From NCBI RefSeq assembly GCF_014333425.1, contig NZ_JACRYT010000016.1:1-64000 (forward strand): 64,000 bases of DNA. Reading direction: 5' to 3'. Within the stretch, counting starts at the first letter, position 1. The number at the start of each line of letters is the position of its first letter. Below, piece after piece: positions 50,129-58,770 of this stretch. The notes beneath the pieces were generated by a model. It saw nothing but the letters and a program-made list of their open reading frames with translations, was not told where the DNA came from and made no database searches. The DNA comes from Zhenpiania hominis (GTDB lineage Bacteria; Bacillota; Clostridia; Peptostreptococcales; Anaerovoracaceae). The position numbers and the translations under genes are program-made.

Positions 50129-52045
50129 CTAAAATAAATTTTTCTTATATATGATGTATAGATCTGTCAGTTCTTTCACTTTTCCCTGCATCTCCACCTG
50201 GAGTCTTGATGCCGTATCATAGTCCTTGCTGTCCAAAGCGCGAACAATCCGGGTAAGCAGGCATTGTTCGTTCAGACGATCCTTTCCGAGGAAATTCCGG
50301 ATTTCATTGATCTTTTCCCAGTATACAACATCATAATCTACACAGTCACTGTCATCATGGCATTTTACACAGTTCCGCACCAGATCCATGGTATTCGGAA
50401 CGATTCGGTTATGCAGTTCGGTCGCCCACTGGCCAACGATAGCTTCTTTATAGGAAGCCAGGGTAATCGGCGTCATAACATTATCCCGCTGGAAAATTTC
50501 CAGCTTTTCCGCGTGATCGTCAAAAGCGCAGATATTTTCCCATACGGTGCGGGGAGCTCTGCCAAACAGCACGTCCCGCTCCTGGCTGGTGTACTCCTCA
50601 AATACATCCAATTCGCTCCTGTAAAGGCGATCCCGTTCCAGATAAAAATCTTCCTGCTCGAAATCCTTTGAAATAGAGGCTTCCAGCTCTTTTGAGGTCT
50701 TCCGTGCTTCTAACGCCGCCTTGATTCCATCCAGCATTGCCATATAGGATGCCGCCAGCACCAAATACGTGTTGCTCTTCGGGTTCGGCGCCCGCAGCTC
50801 AAATCTCGTCGCCAGCGGATTTTCCACGTCGCGGACCAGACCGACCAGTACCGTTCTGTTTCTTGACGGCAGTTCCACTCCGTGTCCCAAAGAGGTTACG
50901 ACGCAGACCGGCGCTTCATATCCGGGCTTCAGCCGGTTAAACGCGTCATTCGTGGCGCTGACAAAAGGATTTACCACATCATAGTTTTTCAGAATTCCCA
51001 TCAGCGCGCCGAATCCGATCGGGCTCAGAAAGTCCTCCCTCATGTCCTTTGCCGCAAAGAGATTCACATGCCTTCCGTCTTTTAATTTCGCCGCAAGACC
51101 CATGTGTGTATGTTCTCCGCTTCCGGCGACGCCTTCCATCGGCTTTGCCATAAACGTTACGTCCAGACCATACAGCCGGAAAATATCCCGCACAATATAT
51201 TTAATATGATTTTCGTTATCCGCTGCCTGAATGGCAGTTGAGAATTTCCAGTCGATCTCAAGCTGTTCCATAACATGATCGTAGTTTCCGGAGTTTCCCA
51301 GCTTTGCCTTTACACCTCCGACTTCTTTGTGACCCATTTCCATTTGCAGCCCATAGCGATCCAGCAAAAGCATTGTTTCTTCCAGAGCGGTTCTGACCGG
51401 TCCGATGGTGCGCTTCCAGTACTGCTCTTTCAGAATCTGCGCGGTAGAAAGCTGTTCTCTGTCTGTCTCATCATCCGGAGTCTTGACCCAGAATTCCAGT
51501 TCTGTCGCGGCTGTAATCTCTATTTTTTCAATATCGTCCACGGAGTCGATCGGGAGATGTTCCAGAACATAAGGGTTCTTTTTTATAATTTCAAGCAGAT
51601 CCCGCTTAAAATTTACAATCGCGTCTCTCAGAATCACCCTTGCCCCGACCTCTGCCACGTCATTGTGAATCAGAAAGGATGGAATCCGTAAAGTTCCTAC
51701 CGGAAGACCGGTTTCCCGATCAATATGCTTAAAATTATGATCTACATACCAGTTTACCTCGGTATCCGGAATAATGTCCACCTTCGCGTTGTTCAGTTCC
51801 GCAATTTTCGGAAGCACTACGCTGGAACCGTCGGTCTGAACTCCAACGCTCAAGAATTTATCTATATCCTCAAGAAAGAGTCCCGCCGGAATTTTTTCAT
51901 CCGTATCATGTCCTCCAATATCAATTCCCACAAGCGATACAAAACGAACCTCCGGATGTTTCTTCAGTATATCCCGAATCTCCTCTTTTGAATGATGTTC
52001 CGCCGGTATCGTAAACAGCATCTTATCCAAGTCAAAATCCAACAT
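50129..52045 (-). CDS. Divergent long glutamine synthetase family protein
   Basis: About 638 aa, against about 440 for classical GlnA. The catalytic GS domain occupies roughly residues 60-460 with AGSGEHTHMGL, NDAFNRLKPGYEAP, SRNRTVLVGL and ATRFELRAPNPKSNTYL. The canonical active-site stretch around EV(G/A)PGQ reads MEMGHKEVGGVKAKL, so the site has drifted. A C-terminal helical region of about 170 residues (from ERDRLYRSELDVFEEYTSQER) is unusual. The ATG at 52045 is chosen because AAGGAG is 11 bases upstream. It may make glutamine or another gamma-glutamyl product. It heads the operon with serS. Confidence 0.82.
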   Translation of the reverse strand: MLDFDLDKMLFTIPAEHHSKEEIRDILKKHPEVRFVSLVGIDIGGHDTDEKIPAGLFLEDIDKFLSVGVQTDGSSVVLPKIAELNNAKVDIIPDTEVNWYVDHNFKHIDRETGLPVGTLRIPSFLIHNDVAEVGARVILRDAIVNFKRDLLEIIKKNPYVLEHLPIDSVDDIEKIEITAATELEFWVKTPDDETDREQLSTAQILKEQYWKRTIGPVRTALEETMLLLDRYGLQMEMGHKEVGGVKAKLGNSGNYDHVMEQLEIDWKFSTAIQAADNENHIKYIVRDIFRLYGLDVTFMAKPMEGVAGSGEHTHMGLAAKLKDGRHVNLFAAKDMREDFLSPIGFGALMGILKNYDVVNPFVSATNDAFNRLKPGYEAPVCVVTSLGHGVELPSRNRTVLVGLVRDVENPLATRFELRAPNPKSNTYLVLAASYMAMLDGIKAALEARKTSKELEASISKDFEQEDFYLERDRLYRSELDVFEEYTSQERDVLFGRAPRTVWENICAFDDHAEKLEIFQRDNVMTPITLASYKEAIVGQWATELHNRIVPNTMDLVRNCVKCHDDSDCVDYDVVYWEKINEIRNFLGKDRLNEQCLLTRIVRALDSKDYDTASRLQVEMQGKVKELTDLYIIYKKNLF

Positions 52046-52087
52046 GTAAAACAATACTCCTTTCCAACGTATCTCTCACAATAGGGC

Positions 52088-52129
52088 GGGACATCCCCTC
52101 TGCAGACGGGCCTGCAAAAAGAATGTCCC
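52088..52129. promoter_or_regulatory. Hairpin in the leader of the glutamine synthetase-like gene
   Basis: The outer stem GGGACAT/ATGTCCC (52088-52094 with 52123-52129) encloses the inner stem TGCAG/CTGCA (52101-52105 with 52112-52116). No T-run follows on the minus strand, so it is not a clear terminator. It could stabilise or regulate the operon mRNA. It does not match the glnA-type RNA motifs that I know. Confidence 0.45.
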
Positions 52130-52165
52130 TCTTATCCCTCTTTTTATTCAAATTAAATTCATTCC

Positions 52166-55060
52166 TTATTCTGCTCCGGAACTTTCATCCTGCGCCGGCG
52201 CCAGCTGGTTCAGATAATCTCTCAGTTCATCCAGGTATTCACCATACTTCGCCCAGTCACCGTCGCGCTGCGCGGATTCCGCATTGTTGAAGGCTTCCTG
52301 CGCTTTCTGAGCAAGTTCTGTCTGGCTGAGGGTCTCCTGCTTTGCTCCCTCCTGAGCCTGCGCGTCGCCGCTGCCCGGACTTTCTGTCGCGCTGCCTTCT
52401 CCAAAGAGCGAATTTAAGGCTTCCGCCAGAGTCGTCTCATAAGCGATCTGGTCACCATACGCCACAATTACCCGTTTCACTTCCGGAATACTGGAATTTT
52501 TAGCCTCCAGATACACCGGTTCCACATAGAGCAGAGAATCCTCAATCGGAATGACGAACATATTTCCTCTGCTGTAGTTGGATCCGGCAGAATCCCATAA
52601 GGAGAATTCCTTAGATATCTCCGTGTTCTGGTCAATCTGCGCCTCGATCTGCATCGGACCGTAAATGATCTTGCTCTTCGGAAGCTGATACAGTACCAGT
52701 TCTCCGTAGTTCTCCCCGTCATTGCGCGCCACCAGAAGACCAGTCATGTTCTTTTTATCTTTCGGCGTATATGGAATGGAATTTACAAATTCCGCGCTGT
52801 CTTCCCCCGGAAGCTTCATGATATAGTAGTTCGGGGTCATGGTCGTTTCTTTTGTTCCATATATCTCATCCGCGATATCCCACATATCTTCCTGCTGATA
52901 GAATACATTCACATTGGTCATATGGTACTTTTTATATACATTAGCCTGAATATTGAACAACACATTCGGGTAACGGATATGCGCCTGCAGAGATTCCGGC
53001 ATCTCCTCAAAATCCTTGAACAGATCCGGGTAAATCTTCTTATAGGTATTGGCGATCGGATCCGTATCATCCACCAAATAGTAGTTGGTAGTTCCGTTAT
53101 ATGCGTCAATCACAACTTTTACGGAATTACGGATATAGTTCATACCGGTAGCCGTATCAAAAGGCTCGGAATACGGGTAGCGATTGCTTGTCGTGTACGC
53201 GTCCAGCATCCAGTAAAGCTTTCCATCCGCAGCGACAATATACGGATCACTGTCATACTCCAGATATGGCATAATCTCTCTTACCCTCTCTTCGATATTC
53301 CGGTTAATCACAATTCTGGAATCACTGGTAATGTTGCTGGAAACCAGCAGCTTCAGGCTGCGCTCCCGAATGGAGAACATGGTTTTGTTCAGCAGGTTCA
53401 GCGGGATTCCGGCCTCACCTTCGTAGGTTGTATACTTATTGCTGTCACCGTCCGGATAGTCAAATTCCTCTTCATCTGTGTTGACAAGCACATAGTTGTT
53501 TGTCTTTTCTCCAAAATAGATCTCCGGGCGGGTAATCTGGATTTCCTCTACCTCTGATACCGGAGGAATACTGTCAATCATCATATCCGGCTGACCGCTG
53601 GCCGTTACTTTATCCACCCTGGAAAGCGTAATTCCGTATCCGTGAGTATATTTCAGGTGTTTGTTCAGCCAAGTGTCACTGATTCGTTCCTCATCAATTT
53701 CCCTGGCCGACTGGAACGTCTGGGTATACTCCCCATTTACCATATAACGGTCGACATCCACATCGTTGAAGGTATAATACTGTCGGATACTCTGGGTCTG
53801 ATTATAGAACTTCTCGGCCGGTTCATAGTCATTAATCCGGATATTGGAAATCGTCTCGTCATTATTAGCGATATCTTCACTGGTCAGATCGTTATTGGCC
53901 GCGAATTGCTTGATCGTTACGTTCTCAAGATCGTACGCGGACTGTGTGTATTTGATATTATAGCCAAGATACTCGCTTTCTTTATTAATTTCATCCGGAG
54001 ATACCACAAAGTTCTGAATGAGCGCTCCGGCTCCGGTCCCCACTACTCCAACCACGATCATCAGAACCGGGAACACCAGAATTGTCTTAATTCTGCGTTT
54101 GGAAACTCCAATCCCGAAGGCAATCGCGGAAATCAAAGAAAGAATCGCGGTGATGCGGTATACCCACAAGGTAATATTTACGTCCCGGAATCCGGCGCCA
54201 TAAACGGTTCCCGTATGGCCGTAAAGAAGGTCGAACTGTTTCAGGAAAAAGTTAATCGCCAGCATAACGAAAAACAGGACGCCTACCACAATCAGCTGTT
54301 TTTCCGCGATGCCGATAAGCTGCATGAAATTTTTATCATCAAACTGCCGCTTTTTCCTCGGTGCTCTGTGTACCGGGCCTTTCCGTCCGGTAAAGGCTTC
54401 CCCGAATTTGCCGAACATATCCGTCACATTGTCAAATCCGGACTTCGGGCCATCGGTTCCGCCGTTAAATTCACTGTTAAACGGTTCTTCTTCCGCCGCT
54501 TCTTTTTCTGTAAACATTTGAGGCGTCCGCACAGAAAGAAGGATAGCATAATAGATCAGTGTTAAAATCGCAAAAGCGATAATAACGCCAATTAAAATCT
54601 GCGTCAGTTCCTTGATAAACGCGAGCTTAAAGATATAGAACGAAATATCAATGTTAAACAGCGGATCACTGATGTCGTACCCAGTGCTGTTGGCGAATTT
54701 AAGGATTTCAAACCAAAGCTGCGTAACCGATACAAACGTTACCAGAATCGCGAAAACAATTGCCAGCCCCCACGAAATCAGGTTCAGTCGTTTGTGATTC
54801 GTGATTTCTGTGGAAGCGATTTTCTTAAAATAACCTCGTTTTAGGAATTTCAGATACACATATGCCAGGAAAGCTATGATAACAAACGCAGGGATTCCGA
54901 TCTTAAGCTGTGTAACCAGCTTTGTCAGAAATACGCTCACATATCCCAGTTCCCGGAACCACAGAAAATCGGTAATAAACCCGATCAGGCTCACAAACAG
55001 AACAATCAGCAGCAGGATTATCAGAATAATCCATTTTATGCCCGTTTTTTTCTTTTTCAA
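52166..55060 (-). CDS. UPF0182 family membrane protein
   Basis: A 964-aa protein. Seven or so N-terminal transmembrane helices lie within about residues 8-350, with the family start WFRELGYVSVFLTKL. A large extracellular domain (about 360-880) contains INDYEPAEKFYNQTQSIRQYYTFNDVDVDRY and LKYTHGYGITLSRVDKVTASGQPDM, both typical of UPF0182/COG1615. The last 75 residues are an acidic Gln/Ala-rich helix. The function is unknown in the family. The start is TTG at 55060 after GGGAGGAAAAAAT. It follows the zinc-ribbon gene by 36 bases in an envelope operon. Confidence 0.9.
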   Translation of the reverse strand: MKKKKTGIKWIILIILLLIVLFVSLIGFITDFLWFRELGYVSVFLTKLVTQLKIGIPAFVIIAFLAYVYLKFLKRGYFKKIASTEITNHKRLNLISWGLAIVFAILVTFVSVTQLWFEILKFANSTGYDISDPLFNIDISFYIFKLAFIKELTQILIGVIIAFAILTLIYYAILLSVRTPQMFTEKEAAEEEPFNSEFNGGTDGPKSGFDNVTDMFGKFGEAFTGRKGPVHRAPRKKRQFDDKNFMQLIGIAEKQLIVVGVLFFVMLAINFFLKQFDLLYGHTGTVYGAGFRDVNITLWVYRITAILSLISAIAFGIGVSKRRIKTILVFPVLMIVVGVVGTGAGALIQNFVVSPDEINKESEYLGYNIKYTQSAYDLENVTIKQFAANNDLTSEDIANNDETISNIRINDYEPAEKFYNQTQSIRQYYTFNDVDVDRYMVNGEYTQTFQSAREIDEERISDTWLNKHLKYTHGYGITLSRVDKVTASGQPDMMIDSIPPVSEVEEIQITRPEIYFGEKTNNYVLVNTDEEEFDYPDGDSNKYTTYEGEAGIPLNLLNKTMFSIRERSLKLLVSSNITSDSRIVINRNIEERVREIMPYLEYDSDPYIVAADGKLYWMLDAYTTSNRYPYSEPFDTATGMNYIRNSVKVVIDAYNGTTNYYLVDDTDPIANTYKKIYPDLFKDFEEMPESLQAHIRYPNVLFNIQANVYKKYHMTNVNVFYQQEDMWDIADEIYGTKETTMTPNYYIMKLPGEDSAEFVNSIPYTPKDKKNMTGLLVARNDGENYGELVLYQLPKSKIIYGPMQIEAQIDQNTEISKEFSLWDSAGSNYSRGNMFVIPIEDSLLYVEPVYLEAKNSSIPEVKRVIVAYGDQIAYETTLAEALNSLFGEGSATESPGSGDAQAQEGAKQETLSQTELAQKAQEAFNNAESAQRDGDWAKYGEYLDELRDYLNQLAPAQDESSGAE

Positions 55061-55096
55061 ATTTTTTCCTCCCTAATTGCGCTTTCAGCACGGCCG

Positions 55097-57757
55097 TTAA
55101 AGCTCGTAACTATTTACAACTTTCATAGTCTCACCGTCCGGCTCTATTTCGTAAATCTTTTCCGTCGTCCCATTACCATCCTGCGAGTTCTGAATTTTTT
55201 CAGACACCCATACAAAATACGAATTTCCTGCCTGTCTGATTTCACCAATCTGCAGCTTTTCGAAGGTTATATTTTCATTTCCTCCCGCTTTTTTTACCTC
55301 TTTATATAGATCGGTACCTTTCTTCATCAGGTTCAGAACACTGCGGTCATTATGATTCATCAAATTGACCTTCTGTGAGTCATAGGCAATAATAGTCCCT
55401 ACGAGCGCCTGATCATAATACACCTGCTTGTTCTGCGCGTCTTTGTACCAGGTTACGTCAGACAGAGTCTGAGTAAGCTGTATGTCTGTGTTTTCATACT
55501 CTGTATTTGGATCAAATTTCAGATCCTTGTTGTACTCAACGGTTTGTATATTTCCATCTTTATTCTTGCCCATTTCCGCCTTAATTAACTCCGTTTTATT
55601 TTCCATGGGCTCATTGCGGATGTCTTCTGTATTCGCGAAAACAGCATATTCTGCGTCTTCATCGCCTGTGAAGAGATGGATCACATTATTAAGCTGATTG
55701 TCAATAAACTTCGCCGCTCCACTGCTTGGCGCTGCGATTTTAATTACAACTCCCGCGATTTCCATCACCAGCAAAATAATCAGAATAACCAGGCAGACTT
55801 TCAGTACGATGCGTCCCTTTCCGCCCTTTTCATATTCCTCGTCCTCATCCTCATCGTCCAGTTCCGCAAATCGAATTTCCGCTTTTTCTTGTCCATCTGT
55901 CTTTTCTTCTTCGATTGCTTCGCTGATATCTTCCGCTGGGTTGTAGTCCGCAGGGAATACCATCGTTTCATCGCTTACAGTCTTGGAAGGCTCCTGTTCG
56001 GTCAAAATCTGGGCTACGGTATCTTCATTCATGATCAGCGTAGCATCTGTGACATCTTCAGAGGCCGCTGTCTCCGCAGGCTCCGCCTGTTGTTCATCAC
56101 TCAGCAGATCTTCGACAGAAAACAGTTCTGCCGGGACTTCCTGCAAATCTTCCGCCATCTTTTCCGGTTCTGCTTCCGGAACAGCAATATCCTGAAGGTC
56201 CTCAAATGTTTCAACGGTTTCCACAGCCTCCACGACGTCCTCCGGCTCCGCTTCAACTGCTGTAAGCAACTCTTCTGTTTCCGGTTCGGAAGTTTCAGAA
56301 ATCGCTTCCGCCTGAAGGTCCTGCTCGGGCTGTTCCGTGTCTTCTAGGTGTCCCAAAAAGTCCGGAAGTTCAATCGGATCCGGCTCTGGAACCGGTTCTG
56401 CCTGTTCTGCCGCTTTTGCCGCAGCTTCCGCCGCCGCATAAGCCCGATCTCTCTGCACCATTTCCGATGCCGTTGCCATCCCTGCCAGGATCGCAGCCTT
56501 ATCCACAGGTTTCGTTTTTATCGGCTGTTCCTCTTCTTCCGCCGCCGGGATCCCGCCTTGCTTTGTGTCTTCAGGTTCAGCTTCTGCTTCCTGCGGGAAC
56601 GCTACCGAGTCTACCGTTTCAACCGGCTCCGCTTCCGGGATCGTATTCGAAAATTCTTCTTCGATCTGTTCCCCTCTTGCAACAGCTCTTTCCAGTTCTC
56701 GCTCTGCCGCTTCCTGAGCTGCCCGCGCATCCGCCAACCTCTTAGCTTCTTCATCAAGCCTGCGCCTTGCCGCTTCTTCCGCTGCCTGCGCTTTCGCCAG
56801 TTCTTCCGCTTCTTCTCTTACTTTACGTTCCGCTTCTTCTTTCGCTTTTCTCTTTTCTTCTTCGATCAGTTTCGCAGCTTCTTCTCTGGCCTTTTTCTCC
56901 GCTTCCGCCGCTTCAATGCGTTCTAACACGTCAGACTCTACCGGCTTTGGTTCATATCCCTTTACGATTCCTTCCGAAGCAAATAATTCCTCCATCGGAT
57001 CTTCCGGTGTTCTTGACGCGAACTTTTCTTCTGATACTGCTTCTGCAGTATTCATCTCTTCGGATAATATGTTACCGGATTTAATCTTTTCGTATTCCTG
57101 ATCAAGCAGTTTCTGAAATTCTTCATTTTTTTTATGAAATGTAAAAAATTTGTCAATCTCTTCCGATTGCTTTCTCGCTTCGTCTGTTTTGCTGTCCAGA
57201 TTGCCGAAAAGTTCCTCTTCCAGGCTGGATGAAGCTGTCTTTTCATTGCTTTGCGGAGCATTTTCCGCTCCGCCACCCTTTATTTCGGCCATATCCTGCG
57301 AAGAGGTCCAAGTCCTCTCTTCTGAAGTGAAAACCTCTGGCGCCGCAGACTCCCGCAAAGAGGCTTTCTCATGCATTTTTTCTTCCGCGTCAACCTCTTC
57401 AGGCGTCATAGACCAGTTAAAATCAATATCTTCTGTTTTTTCTACTCCCATGCCCGGGAATGTATGTATATTCCAATCAAATTCCTCTGAAGGAGGCGTC
57501 ACTTTTTTTTCCTCTGGCTCTACGTTTTTAGCCGGATCGCTGTCAAGAAAGTCAAAAGATTTAAAGTCAAAAGGTTCAAACAGAGGTTCCTTCGTTTCTG
57601 CCGCGTTGTCTACCTGCGGCTGAGATTCCGCAGTTCCCGCGCTGCTAGAGATTCCGTCTGCCTTATTGTTTTCGTCTGCTAAAATTGTCTTTGCGCCACA
57701 GGAACTGCAAAATTTATCCCCGTCTGCCAATTTTTGTCCACAATTTCTACAATACAT
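55097..57757 (-). CDS. Large zinc-ribbon membrane protein with acidic repeat region
   Basis: An 886-aa protein that I do not recognise as a named family. An N-terminal zinc ribbon (C3, C6, C17, C20 in MYCRNCGQKL...FCSSCG) is followed by about 600 highly acidic residues rich in Glu, Ala and Pro. This includes a predicted coiled coil (about 280-385, EEKRKAKEEAERKVREEAEELAKAQ). One transmembrane helix (about 660-690, LKVCLVILIILLVMEIAGVVIKIA) leads to an extracellular C-terminal domain of about 180 residues. The cytoplasmic zinc ribbon plus outer domain suggests an envelope scaffold or sensor. GAGGAGGAACTT precedes the ATG. Confidence 0.78.
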   Translation of the reverse strand: MYCRNCGQKLADGDKFCSSCGAKTILADENNKADGISSSAGTAESQPQVDNAAETKEPLFEPFDFKSFDFLDSDPAKNVEPEEKKVTPPSEEFDWNIHTFPGMGVEKTEDIDFNWSMTPEEVDAEEKMHEKASLRESAAPEVFTSEERTWTSSQDMAEIKGGGAENAPQSNEKTASSSLEEELFGNLDSKTDEARKQSEEIDKFFTFHKKNEEFQKLLDQEYEKIKSGNILSEEMNTAEAVSEEKFASRTPEDPMEELFASEGIVKGYEPKPVESDVLERIEAAEAEKKAREEAAKLIEEEKRKAKEEAERKVREEAEELAKAQAAEEAARRRLDEEAKRLADARAAQEAAERELERAVARGEQIEEEFSNTIPEAEPVETVDSVAFPQEAEAEPEDTKQGGIPAAEEEEQPIKTKPVDKAAILAGMATASEMVQRDRAYAAAEAAAKAAEQAEPVPEPDPIELPDFLGHLEDTEQPEQDLQAEAISETSEPETEELLTAVEAEPEDVVEAVETVETFEDLQDIAVPEAEPEKMAEDLQEVPAELFSVEDLLSDEQQAEPAETAASEDVTDATLIMNEDTVAQILTEQEPSKTVSDETMVFPADYNPAEDISEAIEEEKTDGQEKAEIRFAELDDEDEDEEYEKGGKGRIVLKVCLVILIILLVMEIAGVVIKIAAPSSGAAKFIDNQLNNVIHLFTGDEDAEYAVFANTEDIRNEPMENKTELIKAEMGKNKDGNIQTVEYNKDLKFDPNTEYENTDIQLTQTLSDVTWYKDAQNKQVYYDQALVGTIIAYDSQKVNLMNHNDRSVLNLMKKGTDLYKEVKKAGGNENITFEKLQIGEIRQAGNSYFVWVSEKIQNSQDGNGTTEKIYEIEPDGETMKVVNSYEL

Positions 57758-57775
57758 AAGTTCCTCCTCTGCTTG

Positions 57776-58288
57776 CTACTCTTTAATGAGCAGTTCAAGT
57801 TCTTCCTCGGTATACATTTTTCCGCTTTTTCCAATGTTATATGATGATGTCGGCACCCTACTGCGCCCTTCTGAATTTCCACCCGCCTCGTTTTGTCCGT
57901 CCCCGGCGGGTAATTCAAATTCCAAATCTGATTCCATCTCTGTCGTATTTTCCTGCCGCGATTTTGTGCCTGTTTCTAAGCCGGATTCTTCCCGAAGCTG
58001 TTCTTTGGAATTTTGCTCCGCGTCCTCTTCCTTATAGCTTCCGGCGGCCTGTTCCGCTCTTTGGGCGGCCGCTGCCTCCCGTTCTTCTATCCGCATATCC
58101 ACCCAGGTCTGTAAAAATTCCGACTGCCGTGTCTTGATCTCTTTCAAGGTTCCTTCGAGTTCCGTCAGCTGTTCTTTCAACTCCTGTATGCTGTCGTACT
58201 GCTGTCCCACCCGTCTCTGCCAAAGGATCAACACTGCTATCAGCAGCAGGATGATAACCGCCAGTAATAATAGCATTATGATTGTCAT
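57776..58288 (-). CDS. Small membrane-anchored coiled-coil protein
   Basis: A 170-aa protein of unknown function. An N-terminal transmembrane helix (about 3-24, IIMLLLLAVIILLLIAVLIL) precedes a coiled coil (about 30-75, SIQELKEQLTELEGTLKEIK) and a disordered acidic tail. The C-terminal stretch GKSGKMYTEEELELLIKE may be a short docking motif. AGGAGACTTTGGC lies before the ATG. It is the first gene of the operon with the zinc-ribbon and UPF0182 proteins and may act with them at the membrane. Confidence 0.75.
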   Translation of the reverse strand: MTIIMLLLLAVIILLLIAVLILWQRRVGQQYDSIQELKEQLTELEGTLKEIKTRQSEFLQTWVDMRIEEREAAAAQRAEQAAGSYKEEDAEQNSKEQLREESGLETGTKSRQENTTEMESDLEFELPAGDGQNEAGGNSEGRSRVPTSSYNIGKSGKMYTEEELELLIKE

Positions 58289-58369
58289 GCCAAAGTCTCC
58301 TGTTTTTACAAGGGATTTTGCCTCCCTGTTTTTCTCTTGGCGTACTTCACCGAGATTATAACTTTTAAT

Positions 58370-58398
58370 ATTATACTACAAACTTTAACCGATGGCAA
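58370..58398 (-). promoter_or_regulatory. Promoter of the envelope operon
   Basis: Minus-strand TTGCCA (58393-58398), a 17-base spacer, and TATAAT (58370-58375), about 80 bases before the coiled-coil protein start. Confidence 0.7.
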
Positions 58399-58440
58399 AT
58401 ACAACAGACTAAAAGATACCGAAATTTCCTGGTTCTCTGC

Positions 58441-58497
58441 AAAAAAAGAGCAGGTCCCCCCTGCCTGCTTCTGAAAGGAACAGTCCTGCTCTTTTTC
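58441..58497 (-). terminator. Terminator of the 32-codon gene
   Basis: A 12-base perfect stem AAAAAGAGCAGG/CCTGCTCTTTTT (58485-58496 with 58443-58454). The loop itself contains CAGG repeats. The seven T residues on the minus strand follow directly. It starts 10 bases after the small gene's stop. Confidence 0.9.
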
Positions 58498-58506
58498 GCG
58501 TCTTAA

Positions 58507-58605
58507 CTATTCGTTATTATTTTTGTCGAAGTTTTCGCTCTGGTTCTTTTCGTTTTTCATACGGTTATTTTTCTCCGCACTCTGCTTTTTTTGATTATTT
58601 TTCAT
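58507..58605 (-). CDS. Very small Asn/Lys/Gln-rich protein (32 aa), function unknown
   Basis: A 32-codon reading frame too short for most gene callers. It has a strong ribosome-binding site, AGGAGGG, nine bases before its ATG (58605) and a strong terminator 10 bases after its TAG. The protein starts MKNNQKKQSAEKNNRMK and is almost wholly polar: Asn, Lys, Glu and Gln make up most residues, with one Phe and no Trp or Cys. That composition resembles small spore-core proteins of the minor acid-soluble type, but I see no diagnostic motif. A disordered RNA- or DNA-binding peptide is the other option. Confidence 0.6.
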   Translation of the reverse strand: MKNNQKKQSAEKNNRMKNEKNQSENFDKNNNE

Positions 58606-58770
58606 TTCTAATCCCTCCTCTGTTTCCTATTCTTCGCTGTTTTCTCTGAGAATATGTAAGGAAAATAGAGGAATTTAATTTACCTTATAATCAATTAATG
58701 GTAAGATAGTGAAGGCTCTGTGGCGCTACCGAGAGCAGAAGCATTTCATAATGGAAAGGATCTGTTAAAA

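Noticed and set aside
52046..52165. T-box or glutamine riboswitch before the glutamine synthetase/serS operon
   Set aside because: There is a hairpin, but no T-box core (AGGGTGG...) and none of the glnA-type consensus that I know. No terminator follows it on the minus strand.
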